Shown here: positions 53,413 through 63,804 of the stretch, one piece after another | How the letters are laid out: every line of letters begins with the position of its first letter | Position numbering within the stretch: the stretch's first letter is position 1 | DNA from: Bordetella sp. 02P26C-1 | GTDB lineage: Bacteria; Pseudomonadota; Gammaproteobacteria; Burkholderiales; Burkholderiaceae_B | DNA: 64,000 nucleotides | Reading direction: 5' to 3' | Assembly: GCF_009763255.1 (NCBI RefSeq) | Contig: NZ_WSJB01000019.1 | Span: 1-64,000, forward strand | The notes under the pieces: generated by a model | What the model saw: the letters and a program-made list of their open reading frames with translations, nothing else | Database searches by the model: none | What the model was told of the DNA's origin: nothing | Program-made: the position numbers and the translations under genes

Positions 53413-54315
53413 CTAGGGACGGCGCCTGCGCTTAGATGTTGATGTTTTCTCCGAGGCGCGCCGATTGCCGAGCGTGATGCCGGCCGAGGCCGTGACGATG
53501 GCCAGGATCGCCATCCATTGCATGAAGGTCAAGGTTTCCTTCAGGAACATCAAGCCGCACAATGCGCCCAGAACGGGTTCCAGACTCAGCAGTGTGCCAA
53601 ACACACGTACCGGCAATTTCGGCAATACATTGATTTCCAGGGCATAGGGCAGGGCGCTCGAGAGCAGCGCCACGGCAAGCGCCCAAGGCAGTATATCGGG
53701 GGCAAACAGCGCGGATCCGGCGTGCAGCAGCCCGATGGGCAGCAGGCATAGCGCGGCCACCGTGGAGGCCAGCGCGACTGTCTGCGCGCCGTGGGCTTGG
53801 CCCGCCCGTCTGCCCACCACAATATAAGCCGCCCAGCACAGCCCCGCCGTCAGGGCATACATCATCCCGGCGGGGTCCAGCGGCTGCGATGCAAACCCGC
53901 GCGGAATCAATAGCGAGATCCCCACGGCCGCCAACGCGATCCATAGAAAGTCCATGCGTTTGCGCGAGGTCAAGAGCGCCACGGCCAGCGGCCCGGTGAA
54001 TTCCAGCGCCACCGCGATCCCTAGCGGTATCGTGCGCAACGACATATAGAACAGCAGGTTCATGCCGCCTAGCGACAGGCCATACGCCACGATCAGCGCC
54101 CAGCCGCGCGCGTTCATCCGTACCCGCCACGGCCGGAAATAGAGCTGCAGCATCAAGGCGGAGAACAACAAACGCAATGCGGACGTACCCTCCGCACCGA
54201 TCACGGGAAAGAGCGTCTTGGCCAGCGCCGCACCGCCCTGAAGCGAAGCCATGGCCAGGATGAGCAGGAGGATGGGAGTGAGCGACGACGGCGTCTGAGA
54301 GCTAGGGCTGGACAT
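53413..54315 (-). CDS. rhtA: EamA/RhtA-type amino acid exporter
   Basis: A 300-residue, ten-segment DMT transporter. Two EamA repeats are visible (about 13-140 and 148-285). The closest match in memory is RhtA, the threonine/homoserine exporter: QGGAALAKTLFPVIGAEGTSALRL, FYMSLRTIPLGIAVALEFTGPLAVAL and LSSALPYALEINVLPKLPVRVFGTLLSLEP. The C-terminus is Lys/Arg-rich. It acts in the inner membrane. Confidence 0.88.
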   Translation of the reverse strand: MSSPSSQTPSSLTPILLLILAMASLQGGAALAKTLFPVIGAEGTSALRLLFSALMLQLYFRPWRVRMNARGWALIVAYGLSLGGMNLLFYMSLRTIPLGIAVALEFTGPLAVALLTSRKRMDFLWIALAAVGISLLIPRGFASQPLDPAGMMYALTAGLCWAAYIVVGRRAGQAHGAQTVALASTVAALCLLPIGLLHAGSALFAPDILPWALAVALLSSALPYALEINVLPKLPVRVFGTLLSLEPVLGALCGLMFLKETLTFMQWMAILAIVTASAGITLGNRRASEKTSTSKRRRRP

Positions 54316-54560
54316 TGCGCATGCGCTGGGCGCGATAAGGGGCTGTCATTCTAAGTCAATGCACGAGAGGGTTCGCGCGCGGGCGCGGTTTGCCACGAGC
54401 CGACGATGTTGGCGTCGGCTTAGACGGGACAGCCCCGGCGCCCGCGTTGCGGTCTTTTCCACTCAGGAGTAGGCTTCGTGCCGTTTCCGGTGCTCATGCT
54501 GACACTGTTTTCGCGCCAATGCGGGGGCCGGTCATTTTCTAGACATTGCAGGACCCTTCG

Positions 54561-55136
54561 ATGCCTTCATCCCCTCCTACCTTCGATGCCACCGGTGTCA
54601 CTAGCTCGCCGCCTACCTGCTGGGCGCTATTCAAAAACTTTTTCTTGCTGGGCGTGATGGCATTTGGCGGCGCATTGCCGTTGGCGCGACACATGGTGGT
54701 GGAGAAGAACCGCTGGCTCTCGCCCGACGCGTTTACGGAATTGCTGGGTCTGTGCCAGTTTCTGCCCGGCGGAAATATGATCAATATGTCCGTTGCTTTA
54801 GGCCTGAAATTTCGTGGGGTCAAAGGTGGCTTCGTCGCGCTGATGGGCCTGATTCTGGCGCCATCGCTCATCATCATCTCCCTGGGCATGGTGTACGACC
54901 GATACGCGAACGATCCGCATATTCAGCATCTGTTCGCCGGTCTGGCCGCCGCCGCCGCGGGCTTGCTGATCTCGATGGCGGTCAAAATTGCCCGCCCATT
55001 GCGCGGGCAGTGGTTTGGCATCGCCGTGGCCGTAATCTGTTTCGTGTGCATCGCGGTGCTGCGTTTTCCCTTGGTGTCCACCATGTTGGTGTTGACGCCT
55101 ATCAGTATCCTGGTCAGCTGGAGGCTGCGTCGATGA
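54561..55136 (+). CDS. chromate transporter, first half-size subunit
   Basis: About 191 residues from the ATG at 54561 (GCAGGA seven bases upstream; an in-frame TTG at 54546 is less likely). It carries the ChrA half-domain signature FLLGVMAFGGALPLARHMVVEKNRWLS and FLPGGNMINMSVALG, with about five to six membrane segments. Split ChrA proteins work as a pair and export chromate or a similar anion. Its stop overlaps the next start. Confidence 0.9.
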   Translation: MPSSPPTFDATGVTSSPPTCWALFKNFFLLGVMAFGGALPLARHMVVEKNRWLSPDAFTELLGLCQFLPGGNMINMSVALGLKFRGVKGGFVALMGLILAPSLIIISLGMVYDRYANDPHIQHLFAGLAAAAAGLLISMAVKIARPLRGQWFGIAVAVICFVCIAVLRFPLVSTMLVLTPISILVSWRLRR

Positions 55137-55663
55137 CTTCCGTATTGATTGCCCTCTTTATTATTTTCACGCAGCTTTCGGTACTGGCGTTTGGCGGCGG
55201 CAATACGATCCTGCCGGAGATGCAGCGGGAAGTCGTCGAGGTCCATGGCTGGATGACGGCCGCCGAATTCAGCGCGCTCTTCGCGTTAAGCCAGGCCGCG
55301 CCCGGGCCGAACATGATGATCGTGACGCTGGTCGGATGGCAGGTCGCGGGATGGCAGGGGGCGCTGGTAGCAACGATCGCCAAGTTCGGTCCCTCTTCGA
55401 TACTGACTGGCATCGCGTTGGGATTATGGGAACGGTTCAAGGACAAGCCATGGCGCGGTATCGTGCAGACTGGGATCTTCCCCGTAACCGTGGGCCTCGT
55501 CGCAGCTAGCGCCTCGCTCATTACCGAGGCATCGGTGCATACCTGGCTGCTGGGCGCGATCACGGCCATTGTCGCGGTGGTGGCGACGTTTTCACGCGTG
55601 CATCCTTTGTGGTTGCTTGCGTTGGGTGGCTTGGTCGGGCTGACGGGGATCGGGCAGCCTTAG
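55133..55663 (+). CDS. chromate transporter, second half-size subunit
   Basis: 176 residues from the ATG at 55133, which overlaps the stop of the first subunit. The half-domain signature is FTQLSVLAFGGGNTILPEMQREVVE and LSQAAPGPNMMIVTLVGW. The two inverted halves together make one short-chain ChrA-type carrier. A longer frame upstream overlaps the first subunit gene and is spurious. Confidence 0.9.
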   Translation: MTSVLIALFIIFTQLSVLAFGGGNTILPEMQREVVEVHGWMTAAEFSALFALSQAAPGPNMMIVTLVGWQVAGWQGALVATIAKFGPSSILTGIALGLWERFKDKPWRGIVQTGIFPVTVGLVAASASLITEASVHTWLLGAITAIVAVVATFSRVHPLWLLALGGLVGLTGIGQP

Positions 55664-55742
55664 TGGACGGCCACGCCTGCGACCCAGCAGGTCGCGCGTG
55701 GCCGGGTGGCGCAGCTACGGCACGCTGGTTCCGCGAGCGCGT

Positions 55743-56033
55743 TCAAGCGCTCAGGAAGCGGATGACTTCGGCCCAGTCGTTAGTCGACAGAGCGACGTCC
55801 TCGTAGTCGCCCTCTTCCTCGTCGTAGCGCGAAACGCAGAAGCGCTCGCTCCGGCCGGATTCGCGGTCGTCATAGTTGGCGTAGTCGACATACACTTTCA
55901 AACCGCGCTCCGCGTTCTCGAATGAGGGCGCTGCATCGATGTAGGCCGACGTGTCGACGTACCCCTCGGGTAGGGAGGGCAGGGTGGTTATGTCGAAGTC
56001 GGGAAATTCACGACGCAGGCGGTCAAGGTTCAT
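55743..56033 (-). CDS. small acidic protein, function unknown
   Basis: About 96 residues from the ATG at 56033 (an ATG at 56066 is possible; the frame continues far upstream without support). It is acidic and rich in Asp/Glu/Tyr (YVDYANYDDRESGRSER, RYDEEEGDYEDVAL) and starts MNLDRLRREFPDFD. No signal peptide or membrane segment is seen. I do not recognise the family. It is divergent from the methyltransferase gene. Confidence 0.6.
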   Translation of the reverse strand: MNLDRLRREFPDFDITTLPSLPEGYVDTSAYIDAAPSFENAERGLKVYVDYANYDDRESGRSERFCVSRYDEEEGDYEDVALSTNDWAEVIRFLSA

Positions 56034-56300
56034 CAGGGGAGCATGTGGAAGCAGGAAGCCCGACATTTTACGTTGTTCAGTGTCGTCAGTCGTCACGCTG
56101 TCCCCAAAAATAGAGTTGGGAAGTGCCAGGCGACGTGGCCACCGCGATGGGTTTCGGGTTGCGGTTGCTGCAAGGGTTCGATGTCTAAGCGGGGGAGCTG
56201 TGCTACGGCTGCGCCGTCTACGCCGACGGTCTGCGCGATGGCGCGACCCTACCAACGGGAAACTGCTACATTGCCGGGGACTCCTTTCTTGTCTATCGCC

Positions 56301-57425
56301 ATGTCCGCATTGCCCCTCGTTGAATGGACCGAATCCGGTCAGCCCCAATCCGCATTCTGGCGTTCCGAATCGGGTGCGCCCGTGCCGGCGCGTATCCAGA
56401 TCGCCGATGACACACTGTCAGCCGATGGCGCTTATCGACTGGTGTGCGAGGGGACGCAGCTACTCTGGCGTGGGGATTTTCACAATGCACGGCAGCTGGT
56501 GCAGGCGCTGGCCCGGCGTATCGATAAAAAACCGCGCAAGCCGGCCGCAACCCCGTTGGATGCGTTTAACCGCCACCGTCAGGCGCAATCGCAGCGGGCG
56601 CGGATACTGGGCAGTGTGTTGTTGCCCTTTGATGCCGATCACACGGTGATGCTGCGCCGCGCGCCCGATGTCAGGCCAGCGTGCCTGGAAGCCTTCGGTC
56701 CCGCGCCAGGGCCTTATTTGGCGTCGTTGCGTGAATTGCAGGGCATCATCGGCGCCCATGAGTGGCGAAAAAAAGGCGTGCCTATTCCAGCGCTCAATGC
56801 GCGCATTCATCCGCACTATGGGGTTTTTTCCCCAGTGCGCGGCGAATATATCGATCTGGTCGCGCGCGCGCCGCTGCCGGCCGATCACGCGCGAGCCTTC
56901 GACATCGGAACGGGGACGGGCGTGCTGGCCGCCGTCCTGGCGCAGCGTGGCGTGACCGAGGTGATCGCGACCGATCAGGACCCGCGGGCCTTGGCTTGCG
57001 CGCGTGAGAACCTGGCTCGCCTACGCTTGGATAAACACGTCACCTTGTTGCAGGCCGATATGTTCCCCGAGGGCGAGGCGCCGTTAATCGTGTGCAACCC
57101 GCCCTGGTTGCCCGCGCGGCCTAGCGCGCCGGTGGAATATGCGATTTATGACCCGGACAGCAGGATGTTGCGCGAGTATCTGAAACGGTTGCCACAGCAT
57201 CTAAGCGCGAATGGCGAGGGCTGGCTCATCTTGTCGGATCTGGCCGAGCATCTGGGGCTGCGTCAACCGGGCGAGCTATTGTCGCTTATCGAAGACGCGG
57301 GCCTGTCTGTCGTGGATCGATTAGATGCGCGCCCCACGCATGGCCGCGCGTCCGATCCCGGCGATCCCTTGCACAGCGCGCGGGCGGCGGAGATCACCTC
57401 GTTGTGGCGTTTGGCTCGGGCGTGA
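56301..57425 (+). CDS. class I SAM-dependent methyltransferase
   Basis: 374 residues from the ATG at 56301; the frame upstream is a read-through. The N-terminal third (about 1-180) is not recognised. The methyltransferase domain has AFDIGTGTGVLAAVLA (SAM binding), ATDQDPRALACARENL and LIVCNPPWLP. The NPPW motif is typical of enzymes that methylate a planar nitrogen, as in RlmG/PrmC-type enzymes. The substrate, an rRNA base or a protein glutamine, is not known. Confidence 0.85.
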   Translation: MSALPLVEWTESGQPQSAFWRSESGAPVPARIQIADDTLSADGAYRLVCEGTQLLWRGDFHNARQLVQALARRIDKKPRKPAATPLDAFNRHRQAQSQRARILGSVLLPFDADHTVMLRRAPDVRPACLEAFGPAPGPYLASLRELQGIIGAHEWRKKGVPIPALNARIHPHYGVFSPVRGEYIDLVARAPLPADHARAFDIGTGTGVLAAVLAQRGVTEVIATDQDPRALACARENLARLRLDKHVTLLQADMFPEGEAPLIVCNPPWLPARPSAPVEYAIYDPDSRMLREYLKRLPQHLSANGEGWLILSDLAEHLGLRQPGELLSLIEDAGLSVVDRLDARPTHGRASDPGDPLHSARAAEITSLWRLARA

Positions 57426-57453
57426 ATCACGCCTCGTGCCGCGATATTTATCG

Positions 57454-57708
57454 TCAAACAGCCCGGGCGGGCGTCAGGCGCGCCTGGTACTTGACCACGG
57501 CATCACGCATCAGCGCATGCAGTTGGATGTCATCGCTCTGACCATCCTCATGCGCCGCGAGAAAATCCAATAATGCCACGCGCATACGCGGTTCCCAGAA
57601 CTTCTGGATATGGGTGGCCGCGCCCTCCATGGCCTCCTCGCGATCAGGATAGGCGGCGAAGTAATCGCCAATGCGGTTGGCCATGCGGATCAAGTTGGCG
57701 ATGTCCAT
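57454..57708 (-). CDS. fdsD: formate dehydrogenase delta subunit
   Basis: 84 residues with the FdsD pattern DIANLIRMANRIGDYFAAYPDREEAMEGAATHIQKFWEPRMR. It is the small delta subunit needed for assembly or stability of the soluble NAD-dependent formate dehydrogenase. It ends the fdsGBACD operon, six bases after fdhD/fdsC. Confidence 0.92.
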   Translation of the reverse strand: MDIANLIRMANRIGDYFAAYPDREEAMEGAATHIQKFWEPRMRVALLDFLAAHEDGQSDDIQLHALMRDAVVKYQARLTPARAV

Positions 57709-57714
57709 GATGCG

Positions 57715-58545
57715 TCAGTTCTGAATGCGTTCAGCGTGGGTATAAAGGGTAGCGTCGGCATCGCGGACAAAGCCCAGCAATGCCACGTTGGCGTTGTGCG
57801 CAACTCGGATCGCCAGCGCGGTAGGCGCCGAGACGGCAGCCAGCACGCCTACGCCAGCGGATGCACATTTCTGCACCATCTCAAAGCTCGCGCGGCTAGA
57901 TACCAGGACCATGCCGTGCAATGAGGAAACGTTGTTACGCGACAGGGCGCCGATCAACTTGTCCAAGGCATTGTGGCGGCCCACGTCCTCGCGCGCCAGC
58001 CGTATCTGGCCCTCCGAATCCGCCCAGGCAGCCACGTGCGTGGCGCCCGTCAGGTCGTGCAGGGGCTGGTGCGCGCGCAGGCTGCGCATCGCATGCAATA
58101 CCGACGCGATGCTGATGGGTGCAGTGTCGGCGACCGGCTGAACTGGACGTAGTACTTCCGGCAAGGTTTCCACCCCACACAACCCGCAACCCGTTCGTCC
58201 GGCCATGGCGCGGCGTCGTTCTTTCAGCCGGACTTCGCATGCGCTCGATATTTCGATCTGCACGATCATCCCGTCAGGGAGCGCCACGACATCGATGCCG
58301 CGCACATCGCTGGCGCGCCCGATGATGCCCTCGGTCAAGGAGAAACCCAGCGCGAAGTCTTCCAGATCGGCAGGCGAAGCCAGCATCGTCGCATGACTGA
58401 TGCCGTTGTACTCCAACGCGATCGGTGTTTCCTCGGCAACGCGCTCGGTTTGCGTGGCCGCCTCGATCTCGCCCGCGCGGATACGGCGCACAGAGGTCTG
58501 TGCAAAGTCGATGCGCGACTGAGAGCTAGGCGGGTGGTGGTCCAT
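57715..58545 (-). CDS. fdhD: formate dehydrogenase accessory sulfurtransferase FdhD (FdsC)
   Basis: 276 residues from the ATG at 58545; upstream extension overlaps fdsA. The FdhD motifs are seen: EETPIALEYNGISHATMLASPADLEDFALGFSLTEGI, the Cys motif TGCGLCG, and REDVGRHNALDKLIGA. It transfers sulfur from IscS to the molybdenum cofactor of formate dehydrogenase. It lies between fdsA and fdsD, the order known from Cupriavidus. Confidence 0.93.
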   Translation of the reverse strand: MDHHPPSSQSRIDFAQTSVRRIRAGEIEAATQTERVAEETPIALEYNGISHATMLASPADLEDFALGFSLTEGIIGRASDVRGIDVVALPDGMIVQIEISSACEVRLKERRRAMAGRTGCGLCGVETLPEVLRPVQPVADTAPISIASVLHAMRSLRAHQPLHDLTGATHVAAWADSEGQIRLAREDVGRHNALDKLIGALSRNNVSSLHGMVLVSSRASFEMVQKCASAGVGVLAAVSAPTALAIRVAHNANVALLGFVRDADATLYTHAERIQN

Positions 58546-58565
58546 GGCGCGGGGCGTGTGAGAGG

Positions 58566-61451
58566 TTATTTGGTCACCATCGCCAGTTCGGATCCGCGCT
58601 CGCGACCGTGTAGCAGCTGTTGCTGCGTATCGGTAAAGCGCGACCACTCGCGTTGCCACTCGGATGGCTGGGAGACTTTCAACACCTGAACCGCGGTGAC
58701 CTTGTATTCAGGGCAGTTAGTGGCCCAATCCGAATTGTCCGTGGTCACGACATTCGCGCCCGATTCTGGGAAATGGAAGGTGGTATATACCACACCCGGT
58801 TGTACCCGATCGGTGATCGTCGCGCGCAGCACCGTTTCGCCCGAGCGGCTTTGTATGCCAACCCAATCGCCTTCTGTGACACCACGGTCCTCGGCGTCCT
58901 GTGGATGCATCTCCAGCACGTCCTCGCTATGCCAGGCCACGTTAGGCGTGCGCCGCGTTTGCGCACCCACGTTGTACTGCGACAGGATGCGTCCCGTAGT
59001 CAGCAGGAGCGGGTACTTGCGCGTGCTGCGTTCTTCCGTGGGGATGTATTGGGTAATCATGAATTTGCCCTTGCCACGCACGAACGCGTCGATGTGCATG
59101 ATGGGCGTGCCTTCGGGGGCTTCGTCATTGCAGGGCCATTGCAGGCTACCCATGCGATCAAGTTTGGCGTAGCTAACGCCCGAGAACGTGGGTGTCAGGC
59201 GCGCGATCTCGTCCATGATCTCGCTGGGATGACGATAATTCATGGGATAGCCCAGCGCGTTGGCCAGCGCCATGGTGATTTCCCAGTCCGCCATGCCGTT
59301 GCGCGGTTCCATTACTTTGCGCACGCGCGAGATGCGGCGCTCGGCGTTGGTAAAGGTGCCATCTTTTTCCAGGAACGAAGAGCCCGGCAGGAAGACGTGC
59401 GCATACTTCGCCGTCTCGTTCAAGAACAGGTCTTGAACCACGATGCATTCCATCTCGGACAGCGCGGCGGCGACGTGCTGCGTGTTGGGATCCGACTGCA
59501 CGATGTCTTCGCCCTGGCAGTACAGGCCCTTGAACGATCCTGCCAGCGCTGCCTCGAACATATTGGGAATACGCAAGCCGGGCTCGGGCTGGATCGTCAC
59601 GCCCCAGTCCGCCTCGAAGAGCGCACGCGCAGCGTCGTCCGACACATGGCGGTAGCCGGGCAACTCGTGCGGGAACGAACCCATATCGCAGGAACCCTGC
59701 ACATTGTTCTGACCGCGCATCGGATTCACACCCACGCCTTCGCGGCCGATGTTGCCCGTGGCCATCGCGAGGTTGGCAATCGCCATCACCGCGGTAGAAC
59801 CCTGACTATGCTCCGTCACGCCCAGACCGTAGTAGAACGATCCGTTGCCGCCCGTTGCGTACAGGCGTGCCGCGCCGCGCACGTCGGCGGCGGGGACGCC
59901 TGTGACCTCTGCCGTCGCTTCGGGCGAGTTCTCGGGGCGCGCCACGAATGCGCGCCACTCGTTAAAGGCCTTGGCTTCGCAGCGTTGGGCGACGAAGTCT
60001 TCGGCGACCAGGCCCTCGGTGACGATCACATGCGCCATCGCCGTCAACAGCGCGACGTTTGTGCCGGGGCGAACGGGCAGGTGATAGTCCGCCTTGATGT
60101 GCGGGGAATCCACCAGCTCGATACGACGCGGGTCGATGACGATCAACCGCGCGCCTTGGCGCAGGCGGCGTTTCAGGCGCGACGCAAAAACTGGGTGTGC
60201 GCTGCTGGGGTTCGAGCCCATCAACACCACCACGTCCGTATGCATGACGGAATCAAACGTCTGCGTGCCGGCCGATTCGCCCAGCGTCTGCTTCAAGCCA
60301 TAACCTGTCGGCGAGTGACATACGCGCGCGCAGGTATCCACGTTGTTGGTGCCGAAGGCCGCACGCACGAGCTTTTGCACGAGCCAGGTTTCTTCATTGG
60401 TGCAACGCGAGGACGTGATGCCACCCACCGAGTCACGGCCATACTTGTTCTGAATGCGGCGAAACTCCGATGCGGTGTAGGCCAGCGCCTCTTCCCAGGA
60501 AACTTCGCGCCAGGGGTCAGTGATACGCTCGCGGATCATGGGCTTGAGCACGCGTTCCTTATGCGTCGTGTAGCCCCAGGCAAACCGGCCTTTCACGCAG
60601 GCGTGGCCCCGGTTGGCCTTGCCGTCTTTCCACGGCACCATGCGCACGACTTCCTGCCCCTTCATCTCGGCCTTGAAGCCGCAGCCCACGCCACAATACG
60701 CGCAGGTCGTGATGACGGAATGCTCGGCCTGGCCCATCATGATGACGGACTTTTCTTGCAGGGTAGAGGTGGGGCAAGCCTGCACACAGGCGCCACAGGA
60801 CACGCAATCGCTTTCCAGGAACGATTGATTCTGGCCCGCTGTCACGCGTGATGCGAAACCCTTGCCGGAGATGGTCAGCGCAAACGTGCCCTGGGTTTCC
60901 TCGCAAGCGCGCACGCAGCGATTGCAGACAATGCACTTGGACGGGTCGTAGGAGAAATACGGGTTCGAGGCATCCGTCTCGGCTTTCAGATGGTTCTCGC
61001 CCTCATAGCCATAGCGCACCGCGCGCAGACCCACGACGCCCGCCATGTCCTGCAGTTCGCAGTCGCCATTGGCGGGACAGGTCAGGCAGTCGAGCGGGTG
61101 ATCGGAGATATAAAGCTCCATCACGCCACGGCGCAGGTCGTGCAGCTTCGGCGTTTCGGTGTAGACCACCATGCCGTCTTCGACCGGCGTGGTGCACGAT
61201 GCGGGATAGCCTCGACGTCCGTCGATCTGCACCAGGCACAGCCGGCACGAGCCGAACGGCTCCAGGCTGTCGGTCGCGCAGAGTTTGGGAATATTGATGC
61301 CGGCCTCGGCGGCCGCGCGCATCACGGACGTGCCTTCCGGTACGGAGATTTCCTGGCCGTCGATCGTCAGGGTGATCAGGCGCGCGTCCGGGTTCAAATC
61401 CCGGGCGGGCGTGCCCATATCGCGTTCGCGTTTGATAACGGTTTCGAGCAT
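58566..61451 (-). CDS. fdsA: NAD-dependent formate dehydrogenase alpha subunit (molybdopterin, Fe-S)
   Basis: 961 residues from the ATG at 61451; a longer frame overlaps fdsB. It oxidises formate to CO2. The N-terminus has a 2Fe-2S domain (EPFGSCRLCLVQIDGRRGYPASC), a His-Cys motif region (HPLDCLTCPANGDCEL), two ferredoxin-type 4Fe-4S sets (CIVCNRCVRACEE and CVSCGACVQACP) and the 4Fe-4S site CAYCGVGCGF. The molybdopterin part has the metal-ligand Cys in DTCARVCHSPTGYGLKQ and a C-terminal MopB/dinucleotide-binding domain. It works in the cytoplasm with FdsB, FdsG and FdsD. Confidence 0.95.
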   Translation of the reverse strand: MLETVIKRERDMGTPARDLNPDARLITLTIDGQEISVPEGTSVMRAAAEAGINIPKLCATDSLEPFGSCRLCLVQIDGRRGYPASCTTPVEDGMVVYTETPKLHDLRRGVMELYISDHPLDCLTCPANGDCELQDMAGVVGLRAVRYGYEGENHLKAETDASNPYFSYDPSKCIVCNRCVRACEETQGTFALTISGKGFASRVTAGQNQSFLESDCVSCGACVQACPTSTLQEKSVIMMGQAEHSVITTCAYCGVGCGFKAEMKGQEVVRMVPWKDGKANRGHACVKGRFAWGYTTHKERVLKPMIRERITDPWREVSWEEALAYTASEFRRIQNKYGRDSVGGITSSRCTNEETWLVQKLVRAAFGTNNVDTCARVCHSPTGYGLKQTLGESAGTQTFDSVMHTDVVVLMGSNPSSAHPVFASRLKRRLRQGARLIVIDPRRIELVDSPHIKADYHLPVRPGTNVALLTAMAHVIVTEGLVAEDFVAQRCEAKAFNEWRAFVARPENSPEATAEVTGVPAADVRGAARLYATGGNGSFYYGLGVTEHSQGSTAVMAIANLAMATGNIGREGVGVNPMRGQNNVQGSCDMGSFPHELPGYRHVSDDAARALFEADWGVTIQPEPGLRIPNMFEAALAGSFKGLYCQGEDIVQSDPNTQHVAAALSEMECIVVQDLFLNETAKYAHVFLPGSSFLEKDGTFTNAERRISRVRKVMEPRNGMADWEITMALANALGYPMNYRHPSEIMDEIARLTPTFSGVSYAKLDRMGSLQWPCNDEAPEGTPIMHIDAFVRGKGKFMITQYIPTEERSTRKYPLLLTTGRILSQYNVGAQTRRTPNVAWHSEDVLEMHPQDAEDRGVTEGDWVGIQSRSGETVLRATITDRVQPGVVYTTFHFPESGANVVTTDNSDWATNCPEYKVTAVQVLKVSQPSEWQREWSRFTDTQQQLLHGRERGSELAMVTK

Positions 61452-61468
61452 GGCGGTTCTCGTTCGGA

Positions 61469-63091
61469 TCAGGCCTGATGAGAGGCGGTTTGATGGGCGG
61501 ACGGCGAGTCTTGGACGATGCCGAAGTCTTGCGGGAAATGATTCAGCGCGGACAACACGGGGTAGGGTGTCATGCCGCCCAGCGCGCATAAGGAGCCACC
61601 CAGCATGGTGTCGCACAACTCGCGCAGCAGATGGATATGTTGCTCGCGCTGCGGACCACCCGCGCGAATCTTGTCCACGGTCTCTTTGCCGCGCACCGCG
61701 CCGATGCGGCAGGGCGTGCATTTGCCACAGGACTCCACTGCGCAAAACTCCATCGCATAACGCGCCATATGGCTCATATCGACGGTATCGTCGAATGCAA
61801 CGATGCCGCCATGGCCCACCATGGCGGAGATATTGATGTAGGCCTCATAGTCCAACGGCACATCCCATTGCGATTCCGGCAGATACGCACCCAACGGGCC
61901 GCCCACCTGCACCGCGCGTAGCGGCCGTCCCGAGGCGCTGCCGCCGCCGAAGTCGACCAGCAGCTCGCGCAAAGTCACGCCAAACGCCAACTCCACCAGA
62001 CCGCCGTGCTTGAGATTGCCGGCCAGTTGAAAAGGCAGGGTACCGCGCGAGCGGCCCATGCCATAGTCGCGGTAGTACTGCGCGCCACGGGCCAGGATGA
62101 CAGGCACCGATGCTAGCGAGATGACGTTGTTGATGACCGTGGGCTTTCCGAACAGACCCGCAATGGCGGGCAGCGGAGGTTTAGCGCGCACCACGCCGCG
62201 TTTGCCCTCCAGGCTTTCCAAGAGCGAGGTCTCTTCGCCGCAGATGTAGGCGCCCGCGCCGGTGCGGACTTCCAGGTCGAAGCGTTTGCCTGAGCCTTGG
62301 ATATCATCGCCTAGCCATCCCGCCGCGCGCGCCCGGGCGATCGCCTCGCTTAGCGTGGCAATCGCATGCGGATATTCCGAACGCACATAGATATAGCCAT
62401 AGGTGGCACCCACGGCCAGCCCGGCGATGGCCATGCCTTCGATCAGGGTGAATGGATCGCCTTCCATCAACAAGCGATCCGAAAACGTGCCGGAGTCGCC
62501 TTCGTCCGCATTGCAAACGATGTACTTCTGTTCGGCCGGCGTCGTCAGCACCGTTTTCCATTTGATGCCGGTGGGAAATGCCGCGCCGCCGCGCCCGCGC
62601 AGGCCCGAGTCTGTCACTTCGGTGACGATCTGCTCGGGCGACAGTGTCAAGGCACGGCGCAGGCCCTGCATGCCCTCGTGCGATACATAGTCATCCAGCG
62701 ACAGTGGATCGATCACGCCCACGCGCGCGAAAGTCAGGCGCTGCTGCTTTTTCAGATACGGAATTTCTTCAGTCAGACCGAGATGCAGGCGATGGTCGCC
62801 GCCTTGCAACCAGCCTGCGTCGAAGAGCTCAGCCACGTCTTCAACCTGCACAGGACCATAAGCGGCACGACCCGCCGGAGTGACGACTTCTGCTAAGGGC
62901 TCCAGCCACAACAGACCGCGCGAACCGTTGCGCACCAGCCGGACTGGCACGCCGCGACGTTGTGCTTCGGCTTCGATAGCGTGCGCGACGGCATCGGCAT
63001 CCATCGCCAGGGCAGCGGCGTCGCGCGGTAAATAGATCGTGACGGCGTCCTGGGTATCCGTCGCATTCGAATGGAGAACACCGGTGCTCAT
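61469..63091 (-). CDS. fdsB: NAD-dependent formate dehydrogenase beta subunit (NuoF-like)
   Basis: 540 residues from the ATG at 63091, overlapping the fdsG stop by four bases. The N-terminus (about 1-110) is a thioredoxin-like 2Fe-2S domain remnant. The rest is NuoF-like: the NADH/FMN-binding [17 protein letters not shown] and [19 protein letters not shown] stretches, and the 4Fe-4S ligands in [12 protein letters not shown]. It passes electrons from formate to NAD+. Confidence 0.95.
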   Translation of the reverse strand: MSTGVLHSNATDTQDAVTIYLPRDAAALAMDADAVAHAIEAEAQRRGVPVRLVRNGSRGLLWLEPLAEVVTPAGRAAYGPVQVEDVAELFDAGWLQGGDHRLHLGLTEEIPYLKKQQRLTFARVGVIDPLSLDDYVSHEGMQGLRRALTLSPEQIVTEVTDSGLRGRGGAAFPTGIKWKTVLTTPAEQKYIVCNADEGDSGTFSDRLLMEGDPFTLIEGMAIAGLAVGATYGYIYVRSEYPHAIATLSEAIARARAAGWLGDDIQGSGKRFDLEVRTGAGAYICGEETSLLESLEGKRGVVRAKPPLPAIAGLFGKPTVINNVISLASVPVILARGAQYYRDYGMGRSRGTLPFQLAGNLKHGGLVELAFGVTLRELLVDFGGGSASGRPLRAVQVGGPLGAYLPESQWDVPLDYEAYINISAMVGHGGIVAFDDTVDMSHMARYAMEFCAVESCGKCTPCRIGAVRGKETVDKIRAGGPQREQHIHLLRELCDTMLGGSLCALGGMTPYPVLSALNHFPQDFGIVQDSPSAHQTASHQA

Positions 63092-63657
63092 GCCTGCACC
63101 TCCGCTTTGCTTTGCCGCGCTTGATTCAGCAGGCGCACCAGTTTCTCCGCGCTCACGCGTGCATGCGGCTGACCATCCAACATGACCGCGGGCGACTGTG
63201 CACACAGTCCCAGACAGTAGACGGGTTCAAGGGTAAATTCGCCGTCGGCCGTGGTTTGATGAAAGTCGCAGCCCAGATGCTGCTTTGCATGCGCGATCAG
63301 GCGATCCGTGCCCATGGACTGACAGGCTTCAGCGCGGCAGACCTCCAGCATGTGACGGCCTGCCGGCTCGGTGCGGAAATGCGGATAAAACGTGATGACC
63401 CCATGCACTTCGGCGCGAGACAGATTCAAGGCCTCGGCGATGACAGGCACCGCGTCGGCCGGAATACAGCCCAGCGCATGCTGTATTTCATGCAGGATGG
63501 GCAACAGCGCGCCCGGCTGATCGCGCCAGCGCGAGGCCACTTCCGCTGCCGTGACCACGGCGGGCGAGGCGGACGCGCGCGCTGCCGCGAGCGTCGATGC
63601 GCCCCCATGGGCGCCGGCGCTGCCGGGGGAATGGGGGTGTGCCTGCGCACTGAGCAT
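63088..63657 (-). CDS. fdsG: NAD-dependent formate dehydrogenase gamma subunit (NuoE-like)
   Basis: 189 residues from the ATG at 63657 with AGGAG upstream. The NuoE-like 2Fe-2S ligands are in [12 protein letters not shown] and [11 protein letters not shown]. The first 35 residues are Ala/Ser/His-rich and low complexity. It is the first gene of the operon, and its stop overlaps the fdsB start. Confidence 0.94.
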   Translation of the reverse strand: MLSAQAHPHSPGSAGAHGGASTLAAARASASPAVVTAAEVASRWRDQPGALLPILHEIQHALGCIPADAVPVIAEALNLSRAEVHGVITFYPHFRTEPAGRHMLEVCRAEACQSMGTDRLIAHAKQHLGCDFHQTTADGEFTLEPVYCLGLCAQSPAVMLDGQPHARVSAEKLVRLLNQARQSKAEVQA

Positions 63658-63804
63658 GCTGGTCTCCTGGGACAGTCTCAAGCAAATCAATTCAATCGCA
63701 CGCCCGCGTTTTGATAATATGCTTTTAAAATCACATTAATTCGAGCGGGACCGCGTATTTCGCGTACTCTAACCGGCCGATCGGCGTAGTTCAATAGGAA
63801 ATGT
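63658..63804. promoter_or_regulatory. divergent promoter region of fds operon and its regulator
   Basis: A 147-base gap between fdsG and the divergent regulator, with an A/T-rich core near 63710-63740 that includes TTTTGATAATATGCTTTTAAAATC. It must contain both promoters and probably the regulator's site, but I cannot define the site. Confidence 0.5.

Noticed and set aside
58620-60851. 743-codon frame opposite fdsA
   Set aside because: fdsA is certain from its Fe-S and molybdopterin motifs. The opposite product is Arg/His-rich and unlike any protein that I know.
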